Assembly (NCBI RefSeq): GCF_001591365.1
Contig: NZ_BCUT01000001.1
Coordinates: forward strand, 1,860,001 to 1,924,000
Reading direction: 5' to 3'
Source of the DNA: Variovorax paradoxus NBRC 15149
GTDB lineage: Bacteria; Pseudomonadota; Gammaproteobacteria; Burkholderiales; Burkholderiaceae_C
DNA: 64,000 nt
Shown: positions 33,710-42,196 of the stretch, one piece after another
How the letters are laid out: every line of letters begins with the position of its first letter
How positions within the stretch are numbered: the first letter of the stretch is position 1
Program-made: the position numbers and the translations under genes
Notes under the pieces: model-generated
What the model was told of the DNA's origin: nothing
What the model saw: the letters and a program-made list of their open reading frames with translations, nothing else
Database searches by the model: none

Positions 33710-35514
33710 AGGGACGTACGCGGCGGCCACGCAAGATCGAAATCTTCGCTATCGAGCGTCAGGTTGGGGTTGTAGGCTGGATCGTGCGCGATGAGCTTGC
33801 CCCAGCGGTCCTGCATGACCGCCGCCTCGGCCGCCAGCCGATTCCGCGACTCGGCCGCCACCTCGAGCCCGCGCGTGGCAGATTCATGATGCAGCAGTTC
33901 GGCCCAGGGCGTCCAGACGTTGCGGAATCCGGCTTCGCGCAAGCGCAGGCAGAAATCGACGTCGTTGTAGGCAACGCCAAGATGCGCCTCGTCGAGGCCG
34001 CCGACTTGCTCGTAAAGCGCCTTGCGCACAACCAAGCAGGCCGCAGTCACGGCGCTGAAAGACTGCGCAAGCTGTGCACGTCCGCCATGGCCGAGGTCCG
34101 AACGCGCCAGGTGCTTGTGTGCGTGGCCTGCGATACCACCTACGCCGAGAATCACGCCCCCGTGCTGGACAGTCGTGTCGGGATAAAGCAGCTTCGCGCC
34201 AACAGCGCCCACCCCTGGCTGCAAGGCAATCGACACCATCTCCGCGAGCCAGTCGGGCGAGACGACCTCGATGTCATTGTTGAGCAGCGCAACAAGCTCG
34301 CCCTGCGCCCTTGCAACCGCCGCATTGTTCAGCGCCGAGTAGTTGAACGGACGCTCGTCGCGGATGACCGTGATGCCCTGCTGTGCATCAAGCGCGGCAA
34401 AGTAGGCAAGCGCTTCAGGGTCGTCCGATCCGTTGTCTACCAGCAGGATTTCGTAGTTCGGATAGTCCGTCTCGAGCACGATGCTCTCGATGCACTGCTG
34501 CACCAGCGGCAATGCGTTGCGCGTCGGGATGATGAGTGAAACCAGCGGCGGCGAAGAGGGCAACGCATAGTGGGTGCGATAGCCAAACTGCGTGGCCTCG
34601 GCCCTGGCTGCGGTGCCGACTCGCTCGAAATGGGCATTCAGCACGGCGACACCCGCCGGACGGCCACCGGGCTCGGCCTCGGAAGCATGGCGATGAGCGA
34701 GCACGTGTGGAATGTGGCGTATCTGCTCACTGCCAACACGCTCCACGCAGCGCAGCGCGAGGTCATAGCCCTGTTCGGGCGGCGCCAACTCTGCACGAAG
34801 TCCGCCGACTTCATCGAACAGGCCGGCCTCCATGGCAACCCATGAGGAAAAGAGATTGCGGCCGAGGAAAAGGTCCTGATTCCAGTCGGGCTTGAAAAAT
34901 GGACGGATGCGCTTTCCGTCTGCACCCAGCTCGTCTTCGTCGGCATAGATCAAGCGGGCGTCGGGGTGCGCAACAACCTGGTGGGCAATAGCCCACAGCG
35001 CGTGCGGCGGCAGCGTGCAGCCCGGTTCGATCCAGATGACCCAGTCGGCGGAAGCCGCAGCCCTGAAGTCGCTGCGCAATGATCCGGCCGGCTGCCTCGT
35101 CCATTCGCTGTACCACTGTGCGTCAAGTGAGCCTGCGCCCAATTCACCTGCGGGCATCAGCAGCAAACGCGGACGCTTCGGCCAGGCATCGACTTCCCGG
35201 CGCTTGCGATCGTGGCCGGCCGTATCGCGCCCGTCGTAACGCTCGACCCAATCGGTGTAGTCTCCGCGTTCCTCAACCTGCGGCAAGGACACACCCCGCA
35301 CGACGCGTTGAATATGCCGGCTCGCCCAGCGCAGCGGCGCTGTGATACGCCAACTGGTCGACCGCTGCATCCCCAGGATCTGCGCTTCCAAGGACTTCGA
35401 CTCGTGCTCGAGCAATGCGATCTGGCGCTGAAGCTGCGCACTGCTCAAGCCGCCCTCGAGCCCGCGTCGCCGGATATGGGGCTGCGCGGCTGGCAGCGTG
35501 GGCTTACTGAACAT
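33706..35514 (-). CDS. Large GT2-family glycosyltransferase with N-terminal coiled coil
   Basis: This is a 602-residue glycosyltransferase. Residues about 22-50 (SAQLQRQIALLEHESKSLEA) look like a coiled coil. About 110-320 is a degenerate GT-A-like region with DARLIYADEDELGADGKRIR. The C-terminal GT2 (about 325-560) has LVSLIIPTRNALPLVQQCIE, LLVDNGSDDPEAL, ALLNNDIEVVSPDWLAEMVS and AVGAKLLYPDTTVQHGGVIL. It matches the architecture of the gene at 20248-22101, so the two are probably paralogues. It is divergent from manC across a 98-bp intergenic region. Confidence 0.85.
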   Translation of the reverse strand: MFSKPTLPAAQPHIRRRGLEGGLSSAQLQRQIALLEHESKSLEAQILGMQRSTSWRITAPLRWASRHIQRVVRGVSLPQVEERGDYTDWVERYDGRDTAGHDRKRREVDAWPKRPRLLLMPAGELGAGSLDAQWYSEWTRQPAGSLRSDFRAAASADWVIWIEPGCTLPPHALWAIAHQVVAHPDARLIYADEDELGADGKRIRPFFKPDWNQDLFLGRNLFSSWVAMEAGLFDEVGGLRAELAPPEQGYDLALRCVERVGSEQIRHIPHVLAHRHASEAEPGGRPAGVAVLNAHFERVGTAARAEATQFGYRTHYALPSSPPLVSLIIPTRNALPLVQQCIESIVLETDYPNYEILLVDNGSDDPEALAYFAALDAQQGITVIRDERPFNYSALNNAAVARAQGELVALLNNDIEVVSPDWLAEMVSIALQPGVGAVGAKLLYPDTTVQHGGVILGVGGIAGHAHKHLARSDLGHGGRAQLAQSFSAVTAACLVVRKALYEQVGGLDEAHLGVAYNDVDFCLRLREAGFRNVWTPWAELLHHESATRGLEVAAESRNRLAAEAAVMQDRWGKLIAHDPAYNPNLTLDSEDFDLAWPPRTSL

Positions 35515-35552
35515 TGCTCGAGGTCATCACGAAAGAAAGCGGCTTCCACTGG

Positions 35553-35584
35553 TTACCGGCCCCGGAAACTGGAGCCGGTAAAAT
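35553..35584. promoter_or_regulatory. Inverted repeat and -10-like box in the GT2/manC divergent region
   Basis: TTACCGGC (35553-35560) pairs perfectly with GCCGGTAA (35574-35581), and a TAAAAT -10-like hexamer (35579-35584) overlaps the right arm. It lies in the only gap between divergent glycan operons here, so it could be an operator for both. No convincing -35 was seen. Confidence 0.4.
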
Positions 35585-35612
35585 TATCCTCTTCTTCACA
35601 CACCTATAAAAA

Positions 35613-37031
35613 ATGCGCGTCCTTTCAGTTGTGCTCTCGGGGGGGGCCGGTTCCCGGCTTTGGCCAGCATCGCGGCAGGCTTTTCCCAAGCCTTTCATGA
35701 AGCTTGGGGAATCGACCTTGCTGCAGCAGGCCATCGAGCGCGGCCAGGCTTGCGGAACCGGCGATCTCATGATCGTCACCAACAAGGACCATGTGTTCCT
35801 CACGAAGGACGTGCTGGGCCAGATGGTAGACCCGCCCCAAACGACGCTGCTGCTCGAGCCCAAGGGCCGGAACACGGGTCCGGCCATCGCCCTTGCGGCG
35901 TTGCAGTGCATCCGCCAATACAGCGGCGACACGGTCATGCTGGTGCTCTCTGCCGACCACCTGGTACCGGACGTCGAGGCTTTCGTGGCCAGTGCGCAGC
36001 AGGCATTCCGTCTCGCAACACAGGGCGCCCTGGTGGTCTTCGGGATCAACCCGACCAGCCCGGACACCGGCTTCGGCTATGTCGAAGTTGCCAAGGTTTC
36101 GCGAGAAGCGCAGCCGGTCAAACGCTTCGTGGAAAAGCCCGATCTCGAGACCGCGCAGGAATATCTGGCCACCGGCCGCTATTACTGGAACAGCGGAATG
36201 TTCTGCTTCACGGCCGATGCCATCGTTGCGGCCTTCGAAAAGTATGCGCCCGAGCTTTTGGCGGCGGCGCGCAAGACGCTCGACTCGGCACAGGAAGCCA
36301 ACGGCGCCATGCAGTTCGACCTGCACTCCTTCGGGCTTCAGCCGGACATCAGCATTGACTATGCCGTCATGGAAGCGGCAGACAACGTTCATGTGGTACC
36401 GGCCAAATTCGGTTGGAGCGACGTGGGCTCCTGGCCGGCAGTTGCCAGCGCGCATACCCCTGATGCGAGCGGCAACACCATGCCTTCGGACGCCGTTGCA
36501 ATCGACACCACGGGAACCCACGTGCAGGTCGACAGCCACGGTCCCAAGCTGGTCGCGACCTTGGGCGTGCACGACCTCGTGATTGTCGACACACCTGATG
36601 CACTGCTGGTCGCCCATAAAGGCAGCGCCCAGCAAGTCAAGAAAGTCGTCGACATCCTCAAGGAGCGCAAGCACGAAGCCGTCACCCTGCCTGCAGTGGT
36701 CCATCGCCCATGGGGGACTTATGCTGCCTTGAAGGAAGAGGACAGCTATAAAGTGAAGCGCATTACCGTGAAACCCGGTGAATCGCTGTCATTGCAGTAT
36801 CACCATCAGCGCGCAGAACACTGGGTTGTGGTTCAGGGGCGCGGTATCGTGCAGATCGGCGAAGTGGAGCATGAGACCCTTCCCGGCCAGTACCGCTATA
36901 TTCCATTGAGAGAAAAACACCGCTTGACCAATACAGGCCAAGAAGAGCTGGTACTCATCGAAGTCCAGTGTGGCGACTACCTTGGCGAAGACGACATCGT
37001 TCGTCTCGCAGACACCTACGGACGTGCATGA
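35613..37031 (+). CDS. manC: Mannose-1-phosphate guanylyltransferase / mannose-6-phosphate isomerase
   Basis: This is a 472-residue bifunctional enzyme that makes GDP-mannose. The N-terminal nucleotidyltransferase has VVLSGGAGSRLWPASRQAFP and PVKRFVEKPDLETAQEY. The C-terminal cupin (about 370-472) has VHRPWGTYAALKEEDSYKVK and LSLQYHHQRAEHWVVVQGRG, the type II isomerase part. GDP-mannose feeds gmd and rmd about 10 kb downstream. No Shine-Dalgarno is visible before the ATG (only an A-run after CACACACCTATAAA), which is unusual. The stop overlaps the exporter permease start by ATGA. Confidence 0.95.
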   Translation: MRVLSVVLSGGAGSRLWPASRQAFPKPFMKLGESTLLQQAIERGQACGTGDLMIVTNKDHVFLTKDVLGQMVDPPQTTLLLEPKGRNTGPAIALAALQCIRQYSGDTVMLVLSADHLVPDVEAFVASAQQAFRLATQGALVVFGINPTSPDTGFGYVEVAKVSREAQPVKRFVEKPDLETAQEYLATGRYYWNSGMFCFTADAIVAAFEKYAPELLAAARKTLDSAQEANGAMQFDLHSFGLQPDISIDYAVMEAADNVHVVPAKFGWSDVGSWPAVASAHTPDASGNTMPSDAVAIDTTGTHVQVDSHGPKLVATLGVHDLVIVDTPDALLVAHKGSAQQVKKVVDILKERKHEAVTLPAVVHRPWGTYAALKEEDSYKVKRITVKPGESLSLQYHHQRAEHWVVVQGRGIVQIGEVEHETLPGQYRYIPLREKHRLTNTGQEELVLIEVQCGDYLGEDDIVRLADTYGRA

Positions 37032-37831
37032 GTCAAGTTCATTCCAATCTTCATCGAAGCGCGCTTTCTGATTGGTGGGAGGGCACCCGCCGGACGGACA
37101 TCTGGTGGACCCTGGCCTGGTTCGACATTGTTCTGCGCTATCGGCGCTCGATGCTGGGACCACTGTGGCTCACGCTGAGCATGGGCGCAATGATCGGCGG
37201 CATGGGCCCGCTGTACAGCTCGCTTTTTGGCACGGAGCTTTCCAAGTTCTTCCCGCATTTGGCTCTTGGGATCATCTTCTGGGGCTTCTTCTCCAGCGTG
37301 GTTACAGATGCCTGCAATGCCTTCGTCGGCTCATCGAACTACCTCAAGCAAGGCTACTTTCCGATCAGCCTCTTTGTCTGGCGCAGCATCGCACGCAACC
37401 TGATTCAGTTCGCGCACCAGATCGTGCTGTATATCCCGGTGGCGCTCTGGGCCGGCATTTCACTGTCATGGTCGGTACTGCTCGTGCTGCCGGCCTTTGC
37501 GATCCTGGTCATCAACGCGCATGCCCTTGGCCTGCTGCTCGGCCTGATCTGCACGCGCTACCGTGACGTGACCCAGATCGTGACCAGCGTGATGCAGATG
37601 CTGATGTTCCTGACGCCCGTTTTCTGGCTTCCCGAGAGCCTTCCGGGGCGCGCTCAATACATCCTGTGGAATCCTTTTGCGCAAATGCTGGACCTGCTGC
37701 GTACGCCTTTGATGGGCGGCGTCGCCGAGCTGCACAGTTGGCTGGGCATCCTCGCTTGGACGGTTGTATGCCTCGCGGCTTCCACGGTCCTGTTTTCGAA
37801 ATATCGCCGCCGCGTCGTTTATTGGCTCTGA
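37028..37831 (+). CDS. wzm: Polysaccharide ABC exporter permease (Wzm/ABC-2 family)
   Basis: This is a 267-residue inner-membrane permease with six hydrophobic helices that exports lipid-linked polysaccharide. The N-terminal amphipathic segment RTDIWWTLAWFDIVLRYRRS is followed by MLGPLWLTLSMGAMIGGMG, the ABC-2 signature of O-antigen and capsule exporters. VFWLPESLPGRAQYILWNPF and a basic C-terminus SKYRRRVVYWL complete the family pattern. The start overlaps the manC stop (ATGA), and the ATPase gene follows after 3 bp, so the three are one operon. The symbol denotes the family role. Confidence 0.9.
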   Translation: MSQVHSNLHRSALSDWWEGTRRTDIWWTLAWFDIVLRYRRSMLGPLWLTLSMGAMIGGMGPLYSSLFGTELSKFFPHLALGIIFWGFFSSVVTDACNAFVGSSNYLKQGYFPISLFVWRSIARNLIQFAHQIVLYIPVALWAGISLSWSVLLVLPAFAILVINAHALGLLLGLICTRYRDVTQIVTSVMQMLMFLTPVFWLPESLPGRAQYILWNPFAQMLDLLRTPLMGGVAELHSWLGILAWTVVCLAASTVLFSKYRRRVVYWL

Positions 37832-37834
37832 TCC

Positions 37835-38581
37835 ATGGCATTCATCTCCCTCAAAAATGTCGCCGTCAACTTCCCGATCTATGGAGCCGGTGCGGCGTCG
37901 CTCAAGAAGACGCTGGCTGCGTCAGTTACTGGTGGCCGCTTCGGCAAGGAAACCGGCGTCACGGTTGTGCAAGCGCTCAGCGACGTCAACATCGAACTCA
38001 AGAGCGGTGATCGGCTGGGCTTGGTGGGACACAACGGCGCGGGCAAGTCGACCCTGCTGCGTACCTTGGCCGGGGTCTACGAGCCATCCGCGGGCGAATT
38101 CACACGCCAAGGCACCGTAGCCAGCCTGATCGACCCTTCGCTGGGCATCGAGATGGACGCCACCGGCATCGAAAACATCATGCTGCGTGGCCTCGTCATG
38201 GGCATGAGCAAGAAGCAACTCGATAAGCTGACGCCAGAAATCTGCGAGTTCAGCGGCTTGGGTGAATACGTCAACATGCCGGTGCGCACCTACTCGACGG
38301 GCATGATGATGCGGCTGGCGTTCTCGATCTCGACCAGCGTTGAAGCAGACATCCTCCTCATGGATGAATGGCTGTCAGTGGGCGACGCCGAGTTCACAGA
38401 GAAAGCCGAGAAGCGCATGCGAGACGTGGTGGCAAAGTCCGGGATCCTGGTTTTGGCCTCCCACTCCCCAACGCTGATCGCCAAGGAATGCAATCGCGTG
38501 ATCCACATGGAGCACGGACGTGTCGTTCAAGTAACCGATGACATGTCGAGCTTCATTTCCGAGAACGCTGCAGCGTCCTGA
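37835..38581 (+). CDS. wzt: Polysaccharide ABC exporter ATPase (Wzt/KpsT type, no C-terminal carbohydrate domain)
   Basis: This is a 248-residue ATPase that powers glycan export with the Wzm-like permease. Walker A is GLVGHNGAGKST, the polysaccharide-exporter signature is VRTYSTGMMMRLAFSISTSV, and Walker B is ILLMDEWLSVGD. It ends at about the boundary of the nucleotide-binding domain and lacks the roughly 150-200-residue carbohydrate-binding extension that Wzt proteins use to recognise a chain-terminating cap. The last 29 bp overlap the convergent glycosyltransferase gene on the other strand. Confidence 0.9.
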   Translation: MAFISLKNVAVNFPIYGAGAASLKKTLAASVTGGRFGKETGVTVVQALSDVNIELKSGDRLGLVGHNGAGKSTLLRTLAGVYEPSAGEFTRQGTVASLIDPSLGIEMDATGIENIMLRGLVMGMSKKQLDKLTPEICEFSGLGEYVNMPVRTYSTGMMMRLAFSISTSVEADILLMDEWLSVGDAEFTEKAEKRMRDVVAKSGILVLASHSPTLIAKECNRVIHMEHGRVVQVTDDMSSFISENAAAS

Positions 38582-40709
38582 TTTCCGCGAGTCGATCCGC
38601 CATACGACGGCCTGCGCTTTCCAGGGAAAGATTGATCTCGGCGCTCGACTTACCGCGCGCACCGATCTCCCGCGCATATTCAGGGTTGTCGTAAAGCTTG
38701 CGCATGAGCTGCGCGGCATGCTCGACCGAAGGCTCCGCCCATTCGAGTTCTGCATCGTAGGGGGGTATGGGCCTGCCGACCTTGACCCTCTCGTACGACA
38801 CCAGAAGACTGTTGTCTTCGTCCATGAAATCCATATTGCCCGAGAAGCCTGTTGCGATCACAGGTTTGCCCATCAGCATCGCCTCCGCCATTGTCAAGCC
38901 GAGGCCCTCGCTGCGATGGAGAGAGACATAGGCATCGCAGGCGTGCATGAGCGACAGAACGTCGTCCGAGCTAAAAACCTCGTCGATGATCGTGATGCCG
39001 GGAAAATCGGCGGCCGCACCGCGCAGTTCCTGCAACTGCACCGGATGCCGATCGCCGAACGATGTCTTCAGGACAAGCGTGACAGGTTCATCGGCACGAA
39101 AAGCCATCTTGAATGCACGAATGAGACCCAGAGGGTTCTTGCGCTCCATAACGCTCACCATGTGAAAGGTGAACAGGAACGTGAAGCGCCCCGCAGCCAG
39201 ATTGAAATATGCGCGATCGCGCCCTTGGAACGGCGCCAGCGTCACACCGGGAAAGAGTGTTCGTACCGGGATGGCCAAACGCTCGCGCAAGCCGCGCGCA
39301 ATGAACTCGGTCGCCGTCCAGACTTCATCGACCTGTTCAGCATGGGCGCACCAACTCTCCGGTATTGAATCAAATTCCCAGTACCAATACGCGATGCGAT
39401 AGGTGCGCGGCGTGCGCTCTGCGAGATCCGCTCTCGCGTAGACCTCAGCGAAGAAGGGCTCCGGTTGGACGTGAATAATCGTGATATCGCCTGATTCCAA
39501 CCCATCGAAACGCACATGTTGAGGGTCGTCCCGCGCATCCGTCCTTACATCGCGAAGCGATGTCCGCAGGCCCGCGAGCCCTAGAGCCCCAACCATGGCC
39601 TCCACGGAAACACGCAGCCCTGAGGGGTAGCAGAAATGTCCAACAACATTGGCTGTTTCCTGTAGCACACGTGGAATCAGCGAGCCTTTGTCCAGGCCTG
39701 CACACCATGCGCGCGCCTCGGGTTCGATCTGCGCTTCCGCGTCAGATATGAGCCATTCGAGCAGTGCCCGCGCAGCTGTCGCGTTCGACAGTGCTTGGGG
39801 GTGGACAGTTTGCCAAGCGGTATGCGCCCAATACCCTGCACGAATCTGTAGTACCGGGTCGAGAAGATCGGAAGATGCGGCTACATCTTGCGGCGCGCTG
39901 CCCGCCCCATAGGTCTGGTTGATCCATTCCAAGAAGCGAGACCAGCCAAAAACAGTCAACGCATCAGGAAAACGCCGCTGCCAATCCGGCGTGAACAAGA
40001 AAGCCCGCACCAACTCGGCACGAGGGTTTCCCTCTGCTTGCAGGAACAACCACCAGACTTCTTCAAGGACAAGGCCATTCGACTCGAGTCCGTGCTGCAT
40101 GAACCATCGAAAGAGGCTGCGTCGACCTGAAGGCAGCAAGCCGTGAGGCAAAACCGCTCTGATCTCGTCGCTGGCCAGAAAGGCCTGCCTTGCTCTGGCT
40201 GCAAAGTCATCGGAAAGAAGTGAAACCAGATGCTGACTGCTTTCCGGGGTCAGCCCCAGATCCCCCTGCCCGCCGTGCCCACGAAGCCAATCGGCAAGCC
40301 CGCCGCCATCCGGAGCAGAAAATGCTGCGGGAAAACGATTGCGAAGGTCCTGCCGTTGCCGAAACGTATCGATAAGAAAACGCGCAGCAGTATGTCGGTC
40401 TTCAATGGAGGTCACGGGGATCGGCTTCCAGGAAACCTGTTCTCGGGGCAACCCTGCCGCTTCAAGTACATCGTCGATGTTGTAGAGGTCGAGTCCAGAG
40501 ACATCAACATCTCGGCCTCCGCTACGGAGCGCCTCCAACCTCGACCGCTCTCGGTCGATCAAGTGCACCAGCGCCTGAGTTTTCTTCTCTCGAGCCGCCC
40601 TTTCACGCAGAAACTGCAGTCGCTCCCGCATGCGCCAGGGCGTCATCAGCCAAAACGCAGCCTTGGGCACTCTGCGCGCCGCTCGGCGTAATGAATCAAG
40701 CCCTCGCAT
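38553..40709 (-). CDS. GT4-family glycosyltransferase with long N-terminal extension
   Basis: This is a 718-residue protein. The C-terminal half (about 400-710) is a GT-B/GT4 enzyme: FTFLFTFHMVSVMERKNPLG, VTLVLKTSFGD, and the donor-site EX7E stretch SEGLGLTMAEAMLMGKPVIA followed by SGNMDFM. The first 370 residues have a basic amphipathic start (RRAARRVPKAAFWLMTPWRM), a Trp-rich region (LFRWFMQHGLES, WVWWLFLQ-like) and no family I recognise. The 3' end overlaps wzt by 29 bp in convergent orientation. No Shine-Dalgarno precedes the ATG at 40709, so the true start may be slightly inside. G+C is lower than in the flanking genome. Confidence 0.8.
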   Translation of the reverse strand: MRGLDSLRRAARRVPKAAFWLMTPWRMRERLQFLRERAAREKKTQALVHLIDRERSRLEALRSGGRDVDVSGLDLYNIDDVLEAAGLPREQVSWKPIPVTSIEDRHTAARFLIDTFRQRQDLRNRFPAAFSAPDGGGLADWLRGHGGQGDLGLTPESSQHLVSLLSDDFAARARQAFLASDEIRAVLPHGLLPSGRRSLFRWFMQHGLESNGLVLEEVWWLFLQAEGNPRAELVRAFLFTPDWQRRFPDALTVFGWSRFLEWINQTYGAGSAPQDVAASSDLLDPVLQIRAGYWAHTAWQTVHPQALSNATAARALLEWLISDAEAQIEPEARAWCAGLDKGSLIPRVLQETANVVGHFCYPSGLRVSVEAMVGALGLAGLRTSLRDVRTDARDDPQHVRFDGLESGDITIIHVQPEPFFAEVYARADLAERTPRTYRIAYWYWEFDSIPESWCAHAEQVDEVWTATEFIARGLRERLAIPVRTLFPGVTLAPFQGRDRAYFNLAAGRFTFLFTFHMVSVMERKNPLGLIRAFKMAFRADEPVTLVLKTSFGDRHPVQLQELRGAAADFPGITIIDEVFSSDDVLSLMHACDAYVSLHRSEGLGLTMAEAMLMGKPVIATGFSGNMDFMDEDNSLLVSYERVKVGRPIPPYDAELEWAEPSVEHAAQLMRKLYDNPEYAREIGARGKSSAEINLSLESAGRRMADRLAEIRTLQRSRK

Positions 40710-40870
40710 CGCAGTAAGGCACTTTCAAGGGCAAACGTAACATCATCTTGGTAGTTTTCTTGTATGACGCCATCATGCCAAGAATCGATCATCCCACCTT
40801 GTAAAATGTCAAGGGTTTCGCGAAAACATGCATTTCTCCCGGGAGGACAGCGGCCAGCCGCAAGTCGCAA
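40710..40870. other. Divergent intergenic region, relatively A+T-rich
   Basis: This stretch lies between the divergent GT4 and FkbM genes. It holds a TAAAAT hexamer at 40802-40807 pointing toward FkbM and a CGGGAGGACA ribosome-binding-like stretch near 40840, rather far from the ATG at 40871. No -35 box or operator is convincing. Promoters for both directions must lie here. Confidence 0.35.
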
Positions 40871-42196
40871 ATGACTCAGAAAAACAGCCCTAAGGTCTTC
40901 ACCTCGTACGCGCAAAATTTCGAGGACGTCATGCTCTGGCGGGCGCTGAAGCACGTACCTGCCGGCGTCTATGTCGACATCGGCGCGCAGCATCCCGTGG
41001 TGGATTCCGTCAGCAAGGCTTTTTACGAGCAAGGATGGCGCGGCGTTCATGTCGAACCTGTGCCGCACTATGCGGAGTTGCTCAGGCAGGACCGGCCGGA
41101 CGAGGTCGTGCTGCAGCTTGCGCTTTCGGACAGCGCCGGCATATTTGAACTCAACATCATCGAGGGCACCGGACTCAGCACGGGAGTGAAAGCCTACGCT
41201 GAAAGTCATCAGGCAGCACACGGCTTTGCGCACAGGACAATCCCAACGCCTATGCTTCCAATGAAGACCGCGTTGGCCTTCCTAGAGGGAAGTGCCGTGC
41301 ATTGGCTGAAGATCGACGTCGAAGGAATGGAGGAAGCGGTTCTTCGAGGCTGGGACAGCAAGCTGCTGCGGCCATGGATCATTGTGGTCGAGGCGACAGT
41401 GCCATTGTCAACCGAGCAACACTACGAAGGCGTCGAGCGCACTCTGGTCAAGGCAGACTACCAGTTCGCCTACTTCGATGGGCTCAATCGCTTCTATGTT
41501 GCGACAGAGCACGCGAATCTGCTCTCCGCGCTCCAGACCCCTCCGAACGTGTTCGACAACGTAGAGCTCAGCGGCTTCTCGGGAACATGGTGTAACGGGT
41601 TGATCGCGCGCCATAAAGCAGAACTGCACTCCTACACAGAACAGCTTGCAGCCAGCCGTGCCGAATTGGTTCAAGTCGAGCTCAAGAAAAAGGCCGAACT
41701 CAGCAGCGTAAAGACTCAATTCGAGAAGGTAAAGGAGAGGCTCGAGGAAGCAACGAATCAGGCCCACCTTGCGGCAATGCGGGCGGTCGAAGCTGAAGCG
41801 CGAACTGCCATCGCCGAAGCGAACGTCCGACACGCAAATGACCGGGCTCTCGATGCAGAAGCACGTGCCTCGCTCACAAGCCAAACTTCCCTCCGGCGAT
41901 TGGCAACGGCCATTGCAGATGGCCGCATCACTAGCGGGACAAAACGCCGAATCAAGACGGCGCTTCGCATTGCGGCCATTGTGATAGGGCGGCATCCCAT
42001 ATTGAAGCGCTCCGCCGCATTCGTTCTGAGTTGCGCCCCACCGTTGAGGCGCCGTTTGCAAACGATTCTGGCTCCGGCACCAGAATCGGCGCCCCCCCCG
42101 GAACCCGAAAAACCTTTGTCAATGTCTCCGGAAACCGCGTTGGTGTACAGACAACTCCAAATCCTTAAACGCCAGCACCGATCGGAACCTGCCTGA
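40871..42196 (+). CDS. FkbM-family SAM-dependent methyltransferase with coiled-coil tail
   Basis: This is a 441-residue protein. The N-terminal FkbM domain (about 10-215) has SYAQNFEDVMLWRALKHVPA, VYVDIGAQHP (SAM motif I), VHVEPVPHYAELLR and VHWLKIDVEGMEEAVLRGWD. Residues about 240-340 form a long Ala/Glu/Arg coiled coil, followed by a basic helix and a Pro-rich stretch. It likely O-methylates a sugar of the exported glycan, and the coiled coil may hold it to the glycosyltransferase made from the next gene. The stop and the next start share one base (TGATG), which implies coupling. Confidence 0.85.
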   Translation: MTQKNSPKVFTSYAQNFEDVMLWRALKHVPAGVYVDIGAQHPVVDSVSKAFYEQGWRGVHVEPVPHYAELLRQDRPDEVVLQLALSDSAGIFELNIIEGTGLSTGVKAYAESHQAAHGFAHRTIPTPMLPMKTALAFLEGSAVHWLKIDVEGMEEAVLRGWDSKLLRPWIIVVEATVPLSTEQHYEGVERTLVKADYQFAYFDGLNRFYVATEHANLLSALQTPPNVFDNVELSGFSGTWCNGLIARHKAELHSYTEQLAASRAELVQVELKKKAELSSVKTQFEKVKERLEEATNQAHLAAMRAVEAEARTAIAEANVRHANDRALDAEARASLTSQTSLRRLATAIADGRITSGTKRRIKTALRIAAIVIGRHPILKRSAAFVLSCAPPLRRRLQTILAPAPESAPPPEPEKPLSMSPETALVYRQLQILKRQHRSEPA

